NCBI GenBank assembly: GCA_905373185.1
Contig: CAJPSE010000046.1
Span: forward strand, 1-10,438
DNA from: an uncultured Fretibacterium sp.
GTDB lineage: Bacteria > Synergistota > Synergistia > Synergistales > Aminobacteriaceae
Reading direction: 5' to 3'
DNA length: 10,438 nt
Both the position numbers and the translations under genes were made by a program. The notes under the pieces were generated by a model. It was not told where the DNA came from and searched no databases. It saw nothing but the letters and a program-made list of their open reading frames with translations. Of this stretch, positions 1 through 6,663 are shown piece after piece. The first letter of the stretch is position 1, and each line of letters begins with the position of its first letter.

Positions 1-710
1 AGGCAGCCCAAGCGGCGCCCCAGCCGCTCCAGCGTCACCTCCACGGGCTCGTCCCGCTCCTCGATCTCCCATTTCCTCAGGAGCGCCCCGAAGAGCCCGC
101 GCGCCCTGAGGAAGCGGATGAAGGAGAGCGCCGAGGTCTCGAAGCCGCCCAGAACCTCCGCCTTCGCGCAGCCCAGCCAAGAGAGCACGCTGTGGACGCC
201 CGGCTCCGCATGAGGGTCCAGGATCCCGGGCGAGTCCACGATCAACAGGTCCCCGCTGCGGTACCAGCTGACCTCGCGGGTCAGCCCGGGGATCCCCCCG
301 ACGCGGGCCTGTGCCTTGCCCGCCAGAGCGTTCAGCAGCATCGACTTGCCGACGTTGGGGATGCCCATGACGGCCAGCCGGAGCTCCCGGTGAGCCGGCT
401 TCCGGGCCGAGAGGGCCTTGCGGAGGCCCGACGGCCGCTCCCCGCGGAGGTCGAGCGCCCACACCTCCCGCCCCCCGAGCTCCAGCTCCCGAAGCCAGAC
501 CCGGGTCCGCTCCGGGTCCGCCAGGTCCTTTTTGGCGAGGACGAGCATCACGGGCCTGACGCGAGCGAAGGAGGCGACGAGAGGGGCGGAAGTAGAAAAA
601 GGCGCGCGAGCATCGCGCACCTCTACGATAAGATCCAGCTTTTCGAGGAGCTCGGCCAGCTTGCGCCCCCCGCGGGCCATGTGCCCGGGATACCAGACGG
701 TCCGTCCCAC
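1..710 (-). CDS. rbgA: Ribosome biogenesis GTPase RbgA/YlqF, 3' end missing
   Basis: A circularly permuted GTPase that in Bacillus acts late in 50S ribosomal subunit assembly. 236 codons are visible (the B. subtilis protein is about 280 aa); the C-terminus lies beyond the window edge. The N-terminus carries the family signature WYPGHMA (residues 6-12), then DARAP (33-37). The G motifs follow in permuted order: G4-like AKKD (59-62), G1 GIPNVGKS (116-123), G2 PGLT (141-144), G3 DSPG (159-162). G4 preceding G1 identifies the YlqF/YawG group rather than Era or Der. The N of NKxD is replaced by A. The start is taken as GTG at 710-708, two bases after the lepB stop, because it places WYPGHMA at the usual distance; no separate Shine-Dalgarno is obvious, so translational coupling to lepB is likely. 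The lepB-rbgA pairing is common in bacteria. Confidence 0.93.
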   Translation of the reverse strand, partial: MGRTVWYPGHMARGGRKLAELLEKLDLIVEVRDARAPFSTSAPLVASFARVRPVMLVLAKKDLADPERTRVWLRELELGGREVWALDLRGERPSGLRKALSARKPAHRELRLAVMGIPNVGKSMLLNALAGKAQARVGGIPGLTREVSWYRSGDLLIVDSPGILDPHAEPGVHSVLSWLGCAKAEVLGGFETSALSFIRFLRARGLFGALLRKWEIEERDEPVEVTLERLGRRLGC

Positions 711-711
711 T

Positions 712-1257
712 TCAGCGCGGAAACCCGATGCGGGTCAGGGGCCAGTAGCGGAAGAAGACCGGGCCGTGGATGTCGGACGCCGGGATGAAGCCCCAGAAAC
801 GGCCGTCCTGAGAGTTGGGCCGGTTGTCGCCCATGGCGAAATAGCTGTCCTTCGGGACCGTGAAGGGAACCTCGGGGAAGATCCGGTTGGGCCGGAGGGT
901 GTACTGGTCCCGGTTTTGGACGTAGGGTTCGTCGATGGGTTCGCCGTTGACGTAGACCGTCCCGCTGCGGATATCCACGGTGTCCCCCGGAACGGCGATG
1001 ATGCGCTTGACGAAATCCCGGTCCCGGTCCTCCGGATAGCGGAAGACGTAAATAGTCCCCCGCGAGGGCTCGAAAAACCAGTTCCAGAACTTCGCCACCA
1101 AGACCCGATCCCCTACCTCCAGGGTGGGAATCATCGAGCCGCTGGGGATCCAGAAGGCCTGCACGATAAAGGTGCGAATGATCATCGCCAGGACAAACGC
1201 CCATACGATGGTCTCAAGAGTCTCTCTCCACCAGGGTTTTACGACTTCAGAAGCCAA
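712..1257 (-). CDS. lepB: Signal peptidase I (S26A family)
   Basis: A membrane serine protease that removes signal peptides from Sec/Tat-exported proteins at the outer face of the inner membrane. It has 181 aa, short like Bacillus-type SipS enzymes. One N-terminal membrane segment (about residues 15-36) leads directly into the catalytic box PSGSMIPTL with nucleophile Ser41. The general-base Lys84 lies in RDFVKRIIAVPGD, and the conserved GDNRPNSQDGRFWG box is near residues 143-156. The start is TTG at 1257-1255: an in-frame TAA lies upstream at 1299-1297, no ATG or GTG lies between them, and GGAGG sits 10 nt before the TTG. The gene has its own promoter and reads straight into rbgA. PstS encoded in this window has a signal peptide of the kind this enzyme would cleave. 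Confidence 0.96.
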   Translation of the reverse strand: MASEVVKPWWRETLETIVWAFVLAMIIRTFIVQAFWIPSGSMIPTLEVGDRVLVAKFWNWFFEPSRGTIYVFRYPEDRDRDFVKRIIAVPGDTVDIRSGTVYVNGEPIDEPYVQNRDQYTLRPNRIFPEVPFTVPKDSYFAMGDNRPNSQDGRFWGFIPASDIHGPVFFRYWPLTRIGFPR

Positions 1258-1298
1258 ATCGACACGTCCTCCGTTCCCTCTCTCGACATTCTTCGATT

Positions 1299-1327
1299 AC
1301 TATAACGCGAATGCCCTTTGCAATCAA
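1299..1327 (-). promoter_or_regulatory. Predicted sigma-70-type promoter of lepB-rbgA
   Basis: On the minus strand, TTGATT (1327-1322) and TATAGT (1304-1299) are separated by exactly 17 bp. The -10 ends 41 nt upstream of the lepB TTG start, leaving a leader of about 35 nt. Both hexamers are near consensus and lie in a locally A/T-rich gap, so this is a convincing but untested prediction. Confidence 0.72.
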
Positions 1328-1347
1328 GAGAGGGCTCCTCCCGCTGT

Positions 1348-1377
1348 CGGGCAAATCCAAAAGAAAACGTGTATAAT
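1348..1377 (+). promoter_or_regulatory. Possible promoter of the chemoreceptor gene
   Basis: A perfect TATAAT lies at 1372-1377, 85 nt before the chemoreceptor ATG. The best -35 is weak (CGGGCA at 1348-1353, 18-bp spacer), and no convincing flagellar sigma-28 motif was found. This promoter would be back to back with the lepB promoter, about 20 bp away. Confidence 0.4.
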
Positions 1378-1462
1378 AAAGAAGTCTACGTAATCTATGC
1401 AATTGTAAACGGGGCTGTCCGTTGTTTCATGTTTTCTACATTTTACTTAGGGGGAATTGTCC

Positions 1463-3694
1463 ATGTCGTTCTGTCACAGCCGTTCCAAGCGCCCCGGCGC
1501 CCTGCAGATGAGGAGCAAGATGCTTCTCTACATCCTGCCCGTCGTCATCGTCATCTTCTCCGCCGTCATCCTCTATGTGGCCGTCTCGTCGTCGGCCAAG
1601 GTGTCCCATGACGCCGAGACCTTTACCCTGGCCTCGTCCAAAGTGGCCGCGCTCACCGTTACGGACACGATCACGAGCAACATCAACATCTTGACGACGA
1701 TCGCCGAAGCCATCCCCCGCCTCGACAGCAGCCTGGGCAGCTCGCGGAACACCGTCCTGACCCTGCTGGAGTCGGGCGCACTCCAGCGCCCGGAGATCAT
1801 CTCCATGTGGCTGGCCTTCGAGCCCGACGCCTTCGACGGCCGGGACAGCGATTTTGCGGGCGACGAGTGGTACGGCAAGACGGGCCAGTTCACCGCCTCC
1901 TTTGTGGAGCGGGACGGCAAGGCCGTCCGCACCAACGACGTGACGCCCGAGAAGATCTACGTTCCCGGCAGTGGGGACTTCTACACGGTCCCGCTCAGGA
2001 CGGGCGAGCCCACCGTCGGAGACCCGGAGTATCTCTCCTACGAGAACGGGACGAAGGCCTTGATAGCTCCCGTCTCCGTGCCCATCAAGGTGGACGGGAA
2101 GACTGTCGGCGTCGTGGGCATCGACCTGGACTACACCCAGATCCAGGAGAGCCTGAAGTCCATCCGGATCATCAGCGACCGCACGGCCATCATGCTGATC
2201 GACGACGACGGTTTCATCATCTACTCCACGACCCCCGAGTACGTCGGCAGACAGCTGGGCGACATCATCCAAGGGCAGGAGAACGCCGACGAGGCCCTTC
2301 GGAGCATCAAGGAGGGCAGGGACTATTTCCGCTACGGTCACTCCGCGGCCCTGAACGGGCAGGTCCTGAAGACCTATACCCCGGTGCGGCTTCCCCCCGC
2401 AAAACAGACCCTCTCTATCAATGCCCTGGTTCCGGTGGACGACATGCTGGCGGACTCCCACGCGATGACCCGCAACACGATCCTGGCTGCCATCGTGGGA
2501 TTGCTCCTGATCTCGGGGACCATCTACTGGCTGACCGGACGCATCCTGCGCCCCATCAACGCCTTTGGAGGGCTTCTGAAGCGTGCCGCCACGCTCGACT
2601 TCTCGACCGACCAGTCCAAGGTCTGGCTCTACGACTACAAGGATGAGATCGGCGACATGACCCATAGTTATTCCCAGCTGAAGCACAGCATCGTGGACAT
2701 GCTGCGCAAGCTGAACGAGCAGGCCCACAGCTTTACCGAGTCCGCGCAGAACCTCGCGGCCATCTCGGAGGAGGCCGTGGCCTCCATGGAGGAGGTCAAG
2801 GCCTCCGTAGACGAGGTGGCACGCCTCTCCGAGGAGAATTCGGAGTCGCTGGCGCGCACGAACACGGGCGTCGAGGAGGTCTCTCACGCCGCCTCCTCGA
2901 CGGCGAACTCCGCCGAGGAGGGCGCGGGCATAGCCGCCCGCACCGCGGACCTGACGCAGTCCGCCTCCATGGAGGTGGACGAGGCGGTGGAGAGGATCCG
3001 CCAGGCTGGAGAGCGCTCCCGCGTGGGCGGCGAGTCCATCCGCAAGGTCAACGGGTCGGTGGAGTCCATCGCCGGCTTCGTATCCACGATAACGGGTATC
3101 GCCGACCAGACGAACCTGCTGGCCCTGAACGCGGCCATCGAGGCCGCCCGGGCCGGAGAGGCGGGGCGGGGCTTCGCGGTCGTCGCCGAGGAGGTCCGAA
3201 AGCTCGCCGAGGAATCGGGCAACGCGGCCCAGGAGATCCAGAAGCTCATCGCGGGGCTTCAGAGCGACTCGGACAAGGCGGGATCGGTCGTCCGCGACCT
3301 GGAGGCCCTGCTCGGAGAGACGGTGAAGAAGTCCGGAGAGGCCCAGGAGAGCCTGAAGAAGGGATTGGACGAGGTCAACGCCCTGAGCGGCCACATGCAG
3401 ACCATCGCCGCCGCGGCCGAGGAGCAGGCGGCGTCGAGCAGCGAGATGGCAGAGTCCCTCAATCAGGTGACCTCTGCAACCGCGGAGCTGGGTCAGACTC
3501 TCGAGAACATCAAGCGGGCCACGACGGACACCTCCGCGGCCAGCGAGAACGTAGCGGAGGAGGCCCAGAGCATGAGCGAGGGTGTCGCACGCCTGGAGCA
3601 GCTGCTCGACCAGTTCCAGTACGACGACAAGGCGCAGGAGACCAAGAACAGGGCGTTGCTTCCCGCCAAGGCCAAAAAGGCCGTCAAGAAGTAA
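1463..3694 (+). CDS. Methyl-accepting chemotaxis protein with periplasmic Cache sensor
   Basis: A transmembrane chemoreceptor that signals through CheW/CheA to the flagellar motor. 743 aa. The order is a basic N-terminus, TM1 (about 21-41), a long periplasmic region of about 295 residues of dCache type (EWYGKTG at 135-141, a [17 protein letters not shown] strand pair around 192-208, GIDLD at 219-223), TM2 (about 339-357), a HAMP-like linker (about 358-412) and a long coiled-coil signalling domain. The hairpin tip, with [20 protein letters not shown] and then [20 protein letters not shown], spans about 545-584 and is near-invariant in this family. The C-terminus is a lysine-rich tail without an NWETF-type CheR tether. 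The start is ATG 1463 because AGGGGGAA ends 6 nt upstream; an in-frame TTG two codons earlier has poorer spacing. The ligand cannot be inferred with confidence; small organic or amino acids are typical of dCache sensors. Confidence 0.95.
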   Translation: MSFCHSRSKRPGALQMRSKMLLYILPVVIVIFSAVILYVAVSSSAKVSHDAETFTLASSKVAALTVTDTITSNINILTTIAEAIPRLDSSLGSSRNTVLTLLESGALQRPEIISMWLAFEPDAFDGRDSDFAGDEWYGKTGQFTASFVERDGKAVRTNDVTPEKIYVPGSGDFYTVPLRTGEPTVGDPEYLSYENGTKALIAPVSVPIKVDGKTVGVVGIDLDYTQIQESLKSIRIISDRTAIMLIDDDGFIIYSTTPEYVGRQLGDIIQGQENADEALRSIKEGRDYFRYGHSAALNGQVLKTYTPVRLPPAKQTLSINALVPVDDMLADSHAMTRNTILAAIVGLLLISGTIYWLTGRILRPINAFGGLLKRAATLDFSTDQSKVWLYDYKDEIGDMTHSYSQLKHSIVDMLRKLNEQAHSFTESAQNLAAISEEAVASMEEVKASVDEVARLSEENSESLARTNTGVEEVSHAASSTANSAEEGAGIAARTADLTQSASMEVDEAVERIRQAGERSRVGGESIRKVNGSVESIAGFVSTITGIADQTNLLALNAAIEAARAGEAGRGFAVVAEEVRKLAEESGNAAQEIQKLIAGLQSDSDKAGSVVRDLEALLGETVKKSGEAQESLKKGLDEVNALSGHMQTIAAAAEEQAASSSEMAESLNQVTSATAELGQTLENIKRATTDTSAASENVAEEAQSMSEGVARLEQLLDQFQYDDKAQETKNRALLPAKAKKAVKK

Positions 3695-3721
3695 CGTTTG
3701 GCAGCACCTCCGCTGCCCTCG

Positions 3722-3759
3722 TTCAACGCTTCAAATACGATTCAACGCTTCAAACACGA
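3722..3759 (+). repeat. 19-bp tandem direct repeat (two copies)
   Basis: ttcaacgcttcaaatacga (3722-3740) is followed immediately by ttcaacgcttcaaacacga (3741-3759), 18 of 19 bases identical. It lies 27 bp after the chemoreceptor stop codon, just before the hairpin at 3771. Probably a local duplication; no function is evident. Confidence 0.9.
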
Positions 3760-3770
3760 TGAGTCCCGAA

Positions 3771-3810
3771 GACGAGAGGGTCGGCCCCAACCGGAGCCGA
3801 CCCTCTCGTC
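3771..3810 (+). terminator. Perfect 15-bp hairpin between convergent genes; possible terminator
   Basis: gacgagagggtcggc (3771-3785) is perfectly complementary to 3796-3810, with a 10-nt loop. It sits between the chemoreceptor (plus) and thpR (minus), which converge here, so it may end both transcripts. The expected U-run is missing: the plus-strand flank is only moderately T-rich (ccactttaccttt) and the other flank is not. The hairpin is certain; its role as an intrinsic terminator is inferred. Confidence 0.55.
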
Positions 3811-3895
3811 CCACTTTACCTTTCCGACAGGAGCGCATGCCATGTCCTATCAGCGAAATGCAGGCGTTCTGCGGCTCCAGGCTCCCACTATCAGG

Positions 3896-4438
3896 TCAGA
3901 GCCGTGTGTAGACCGCGCCCCTGGGCGTCAGACGGCTGCGCATCAGCGAGATGCCGGTACAGCGCCACGCGATGGACGGCACGCGCTCCAGCTCCCTCAT
4001 CAGGGCCGGGGGCAGGGGCGAACCATCCGACCGCGCCAGGGTCAGGTGAGGGCTGAAGGGCCGGCCATTGCGCGGGATGCCGACCTCGAACAGGGCGTCG
4101 TTCACCCGCCCCGCAAGGGCCGTAAGCTCCGGCGCGCCCCGGTCCCCGCCCAGCCAGAGCGTGCGCGGACGGGCTAGGTTCGGGAACGTGCCGGCACGGT
4201 GCAACTCGATGTCGAAGGGCTGGACCGTTACGGCCGCCACGGCCGAGCGGACCCGCTCGACCACCGCCAGGGACAGCTCCCCCAGGAAGCGCAGCGTGAT
4301 GTGGAGCTGCTCCCGGGTCACCCAGCGGCAGCGTGCCAGCGGCCTCAGCCGTTCCAGCAGCCGCTCCGCCTCCCGGGCTGCCGCCTCGGAGAGCAGCACG
4401 GCCACGAAGGCCCGGACCGTCTCCCCGGACTCAGGCAC
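3896..4438 (-). CDS. thpR: RNA 2',3'-cyclic phosphodiesterase (LigT/ThpR, 2H family)
   Basis: A member of the 2H phosphoesterase superfamily, expected to hydrolyse 2',3'-cyclic phosphodiester ends of RNA; E. coli ThpR/LigT also shows 2'-5' RNA ligase activity in vitro. 180 aa, the usual length. The two diagnostic HxTx motifs are HITL (46-49) and HLTL (131-134), spaced as in the family. The N-terminus VRAFVAVLL and the FLGEL following the first motif are also typical. The start is GTG 4438-4436, overlapping the upstream HAD stop by 8 bp, with GGAGG 9 nt before it, so the two genes are probably co-translated. The cellular role of ThpR is poorly known in general. Confidence 0.92.
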   Translation of the reverse strand: MPESGETVRAFVAVLLSEAAAREAERLLERLRPLARCRWVTREQLHITLRFLGELSLAVVERVRSAVAAVTVQPFDIELHRAGTFPNLARPRTLWLGGDRGAPELTALAGRVNDALFEVGIPRNGRPFSPHLTLARSDGSPLPPALMRELERVPSIAWRCTGISLMRSRLTPRGAVYTRL

Positions 4439-5114
4439 GGTTCAGTTCCTCCAGAACCGGGATCACGCGGTCCAGGGAGTCCACACGCCTGTAGAGAAGA
4501 CGCTCCACCTCGGGGGTCGGCGGCAGCAGGTCGGGGACCATGACGGGGAGCATCCCGGCGGCATGGGCCGCCTTGATTCCGTTGTAGGAGTCCTCCAGGA
4601 CCACGCAATCCGCGGGCACTGCGCCGAGCTCCGAGGCGGCCTCCAGGAAGATGTCCGGCTCGGGCTTGCTCCGCACCACGCGGTCTCCGGTCACGACCGC
4701 GTCGAACGGGTGGTCCAGGTCGGCGTGCGCCATGTAGAAATCGACGAAGCGGCGCTCGCTGGAGGTGGCGATGGCGGTCTTCAGCCCGTTCGACCTCAGC
4801 CAGGAGAGCAGTTCCCTGAGCCCCGGCTTCTCGGGCATCCCATTCCGCTCGATGTGCGCGAACGACCATGCCACACGGTCCGCCCGCACGGCGTCGAAGT
4901 CGAATCCGGGCCCGAAGTGCTCGGTCATCAGGCGGCGCGTCACGGCGAGGTTGGCCCCGATGTGGCCGTACACGACCTCCTCCGTCATCTCGTACCCGTG
5001 CCGCCTGCCCGCCTCGACCCAGCCCCGCATGTTCAGGGACTCCGTGTCGAACATCAGACCATCCATATCGAAGATAACCGCAGCGACCAATCGCCTCAGC
5101 CCGCCTTTCTTCAT
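4431..5114 (-). CDS. HAD-superfamily hydrolase, beta-phosphoglucomutase/phosphatase-like
   Basis: A 227-aa haloacid-dehalogenase-fold enzyme of subfamily I (alpha-helical cap between motifs I and II). Motif I is DMDGLMFDTE, with Asp16 the nucleophile and Asp18 the acid/base. Motif II is ATSS (116-119), motif III is Lys150 in RSKPEPDIF, and motif IV is LEDSYNG with Glu174/Asp175 for magnesium. The KPxPDIF and LEDSxNG context matches the beta-phosphoglucomutase / sugar-phosphate phosphatase branch. The substrate cannot be read from sequence. The ATG at 5114 is used; the ribosome-binding site is weak and an in-frame TTG at codon 9 is a less likely alternative. The gene is first in a two-gene unit with thpR. 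Confidence 0.93.
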   Translation of the reverse strand: MKKGGLRRLVAAVIFDMDGLMFDTESLNMRGWVEAGRRHGYEMTEEVVYGHIGANLAVTRRLMTEHFGPGFDFDAVRADRVAWSFAHIERNGMPEKPGLRELLSWLRSNGLKTAIATSSERRFVDFYMAHADLDHPFDAVVTGDRVVRSKPEPDIFLEAASELGAVPADCVVLEDSYNGIKAAHAAGMLPVMVPDLLPPTPEVERLLYRRVDSLDRVIPVLEELNRA

Positions 5115-5131
5115 TGAGGATCTCGACGGCC

Positions 5132-5140
5132 ATTATAACA
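5132..5140 (-). promoter_or_regulatory. Extended -10 promoter candidate for the HAD-thpR unit
   Basis: On the minus strand TGTTATAAT (5140-5132) is a perfect extended -10 (TGn plus TATAAT). No good -35 is present in the G/C-rich sequence upstream, which suits an extended -10 promoter. Initiation about 7 nt downstream would leave a very short leader of roughly 10 nt before the HAD ATG. Confidence 0.5.
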
Positions 5141-5192
5141 GGGGGCCGGGCCCGACCAGGGTGCGGCGCATGCGAAGGGCTTGAAATCGAGA

Positions 5193-6392
5193 TCAGTTCT
5201 TGTACGCCTCGGGGATCGAATGGAAGTCCTTGTCCCCGCGCCCCGAGAGGTTGACCAGGACCGTCTCGTCCCTGCCGAGCGTCGGCAGGAGGCGCAGCGC
5301 CCAGGCCAGCGCGTGACTGCTCTCCAGCGCGGGCAGGATGCCCTCCCGACGGCAGAGCGTCCGGAACGCGGAGAGTGCCTCCTCGTCGGTCACCCTCTCG
5401 TAGCGGGCCCGTCCCGTATCCTTCAGATATGCGTGTTCCGGCCCAACGCCGGGATAGTCGAGCCCCGCGGATATCGAGTAGACGGGGGCGGCCTCCCCGG
5501 CTGCATCCGTCAGGACATAGCTCTTGAACCCCTGGAAGACCTTGGGCGTCCCAAAGGCCAGTGTCGCCGCGTGGTCCCCCAGTTTGTCCGTCCCCCGCCC
5601 GGCGGGCTCCACGCCGACCAGGCGGACCTCCGCATCGTCGAGGAAGGCCGAGAAGAGCCCGATGGCGTTGCTGCCCCCTCCGACGCAGGCGACGGCGTAG
5701 TCCGGCAGGCGCCCCTCGCGCTCCAGGAACTGCTCCCGCGCCTCGCGCCCGATGACGCTCTGGAACTCCCGCACGATGGAGGGATACGGGTGCGGCCCCA
5801 CGGCCGAGCCCAGGAGGTAGAAGGTATCCGGCTCCTCGACGTAGACTGCCAGGGCCTTGTCCACCGCCTCCCTGAGGGTCTGCTGCCCGTCCGTCACCGC
5901 CACGACACGGGTCCCCATGGCCCGCATCCGCTCGACGTTGGGCCTCTGCCGCTCCATATCCAGGGCTCCCATGTACACCGTACACTCCATCCCGAAGAGC
6001 GCGGCGGCCATGGCCGAGGCCGTGCCGTGCATCCCCGCGCCCGTCTCCGCGATGATGCGCTTCGCCCCCATGCGCCTGGCCAGAAGTATTTGCCCGATGC
6101 AGTTGTTGATCTTGTGCGCACCGCTGTGGTTCAGGTCCTCCCGTTTCAGGAAGAGCCGCCCCCCGCCCAGGTCCTTCGAGATGTTGCGGCACTCCGTCAG
6201 AGCCGAGGGACGCCCCACGTAATTCCTCAGAAGCTCCAGGTACTCCTCGTGAAACGCCTTGTCCGCCATCGCGTCCCGGAAAGCCGCGTCCAAATCGTCC
6301 AGGCGCTTCTTCAATGCCTCGGGGATGAACTGCCCGCCGTACTCCCCAAAAAATCCCGTGACCATCGCTTTCTTTTCGCCTTCGTTCGCCAT
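5193..6392 (-). CDS. trpB: Tryptophan synthase beta chain, stand-alone
   Basis: A PLP enzyme that joins indole and L-serine to give L-tryptophan. 399 aa, normal for the classical TrpB1 type. Visible landmarks are GEYGGQFIPE (16-25), LKREDLNHSGAHKINN with the PLP lysine Lys94, ETGAGMHG with the expected catalytic Glu116, the phosphate-binding loop GGGSNA (238-243), LLGSAVGPHPYP (193-204) and SGRGDKDF near the C-terminus (383-390). The loop normally reads ETGAGQHG, so Met replaces the usual Gln at 121. AAGGAGG is 8 nt before the ATG. No trpA or other trp gene adjoins it: downstream is a HAD gene and upstream is the pst operon. Either trpA is elsewhere, or the enzyme works from free indole (salvage). 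Its leader shows it is controlled by tryptophan supply. Confidence 0.97.
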   Translation of the reverse strand: MANEGEKKAMVTGFFGEYGGQFIPEALKKRLDDLDAAFRDAMADKAFHEEYLELLRNYVGRPSALTECRNISKDLGGGRLFLKREDLNHSGAHKINNCIGQILLARRMGAKRIIAETGAGMHGTASAMAAALFGMECTVYMGALDMERQRPNVERMRAMGTRVVAVTDGQQTLREAVDKALAVYVEEPDTFYLLGSAVGPHPYPSIVREFQSVIGREAREQFLEREGRLPDYAVACVGGGSNAIGLFSAFLDDAEVRLVGVEPAGRGTDKLGDHAATLAFGTPKVFQGFKSYVLTDAAGEAAPVYSISAGLDYPGVGPEHAYLKDTGRARYERVTDEEALSAFRTLCRREGILPALESSHALAWALRLLPTLGRDETVLVNLSGRGDKDFHSIPEAYKN

Positions 6393-6427
6393 TGCAATCT
6401 CCTCCTTGGAAATATAAAATCCGCCAT

Positions 6428-6465
6428 AAAAAAAGCCCGGGGTCCGAATACCGGCCTCCGGGCTT
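6428..6465 (-). terminator. Second attenuator terminator (T2) before trpB
   Basis: Minus-strand hairpin. AAGCCCGG (6465-6458) pairs with CCGGGCTT (6440-6433). Inside it are a bulged A, GG/CC, a second bulged A, CCG/CGG and the loop GTATT. Seven U residues follow (6434-6428; the first two also pair with the stem's A residues). It ends 35 nt before the trpB ATG and leaves the AAGGAGG site free. As a strong intrinsic terminator it would block trpB unless disrupted. Confidence 0.88.
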
Positions 6466-6484
6466 CAACGCTCTGTTGTCCAAT

Positions 6485-6525
6485 AAAAAAAGGCCGGAGG
6501 GTATTCCATTTCCCCTCCGGCCCTT
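6485..6525 (-). terminator. First attenuator terminator (T1, segments 3:4) before trpB
   Basis: Perfect 10-bp minus-strand stem: GGCCGGAGGG (6522-6513) with CCCTCCGGCC (6501-6492), 11-nt loop, then seven U residues (6491-6485). The A-A-G just 5' of the stem can extend it into the U-run. This is a textbook intrinsic terminator 42 nt after the stop codon of the Trp-rich leader peptide, so it corresponds to the 3:4 structure of a trp attenuator. Confidence 0.93.
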
Positions 6526-6578
6526 AAGCACTCTCTCGACTTCCGAGGCACGCGGACAGAGGGCAGCTCAGGGCTGCC
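6513..6578 (-). promoter_or_regulatory. trp attenuator switch: alternative 1:2 and 2:3 pairings
   Basis: Segment 1, GGCAGC (6578-6573), includes the end of the last Trp codon and can form a 6-bp hairpin with GCTGCC (6567-6562). Segment 2, CCCTCTGTCC (6563-6554), shares bases with that hairpin. It can instead pair with the left arm of terminator T1, GGCCGGAGGG (6522-6513), with 9 of 10 positions paired including one G-U. A ribosome stalled at the Trp codons would mask segment 1, allow 2:3 and prevent T1. A ribosome reaching the stop codon would let T1 form. The pairings are read from sequence; the mechanism is inferred from the enteric trp leader. Confidence 0.8.
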
Positions 6579-6636
6579 ACCACCACATCCCGCCGTTCCG
6601 AACCCGTGCCGCGCTCTCCCCGTTCATGATTCCCAT
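6568..6636 (-). CDS. trpL: trp leader peptide with Trp-Trp-Trp
   Basis: A 22-codon reading frame, ATG 6636 to TGA 6570-6568, ending Gly-Gly-Met-Trp-Trp-Trp-Gln-Pro. The three consecutive TGG codons are at 6585-6577, two codons before the stop. The frame starts about 50 nt after a predicted promoter and has GAGGA 8 nt before the first ATG. A second in-frame ATG (6627) would give 19 aa and has AGGAG 11 nt upstream. Three tandem codons for the rarest amino acid, two base-paired segments and a terminator just downstream mark it as the sensing element of an attenuator, functionally like the two-Trp enteric trpL. The peptide itself probably has no other role. Confidence 0.9.
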   Translation of the reverse strand: MGIMNGESAARVRNGGMWWWQP

Positions 6637-6638
6637 GG

Positions 6639-6663
6639 CTCCTGTCCTCGCTCTCCTGTCCTC
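6639..6663 (-). repeat. Duplicated 11-bp Shine-Dalgarno-like element in the trp leader
   Basis: GAGGACAGGAG occurs exactly twice on the minus strand, at 6663-6653 and 6649-6639, a 14-bp period. The downstream copy supplies the ribosome-binding site of the leader peptide. The upstream copy starts at the 3' base of a CCCCC/GGGGG hairpin (6678-6663, loop TCTTGT). Confidence 0.75.

Noticed and set aside
1436..3394. Long open frame (about 650 codons) antisense to the chemoreceptor
   Set aside because: Arginine/glycine/leucine-rich composition typical of a G+C-rich antisense shadow, no recognisable motif, and it opposes a clear chemoreceptor with conserved tip sequence.
5144..5157. GGTCG/CGGCC hairpin as a trpB terminator
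   Set aside because: Only 5 bp with a G-U pair and a 4-nt loop, followed by C residues rather than a U-run; too weak to list as a feature.
5181..6527. Open frame of about 450 codons antisense to trpB
   Set aside because: Low-complexity Arg/Pro/Gly/His-rich shadow of trpB with no family signature.
4345..6531. Open frame of about 730 codons on the minus strand running through trpB, HAD and thpR
   Set aside because: Out of frame with three clearly recognisable genes and across the trp terminators; a by-product of high G+C third positions.
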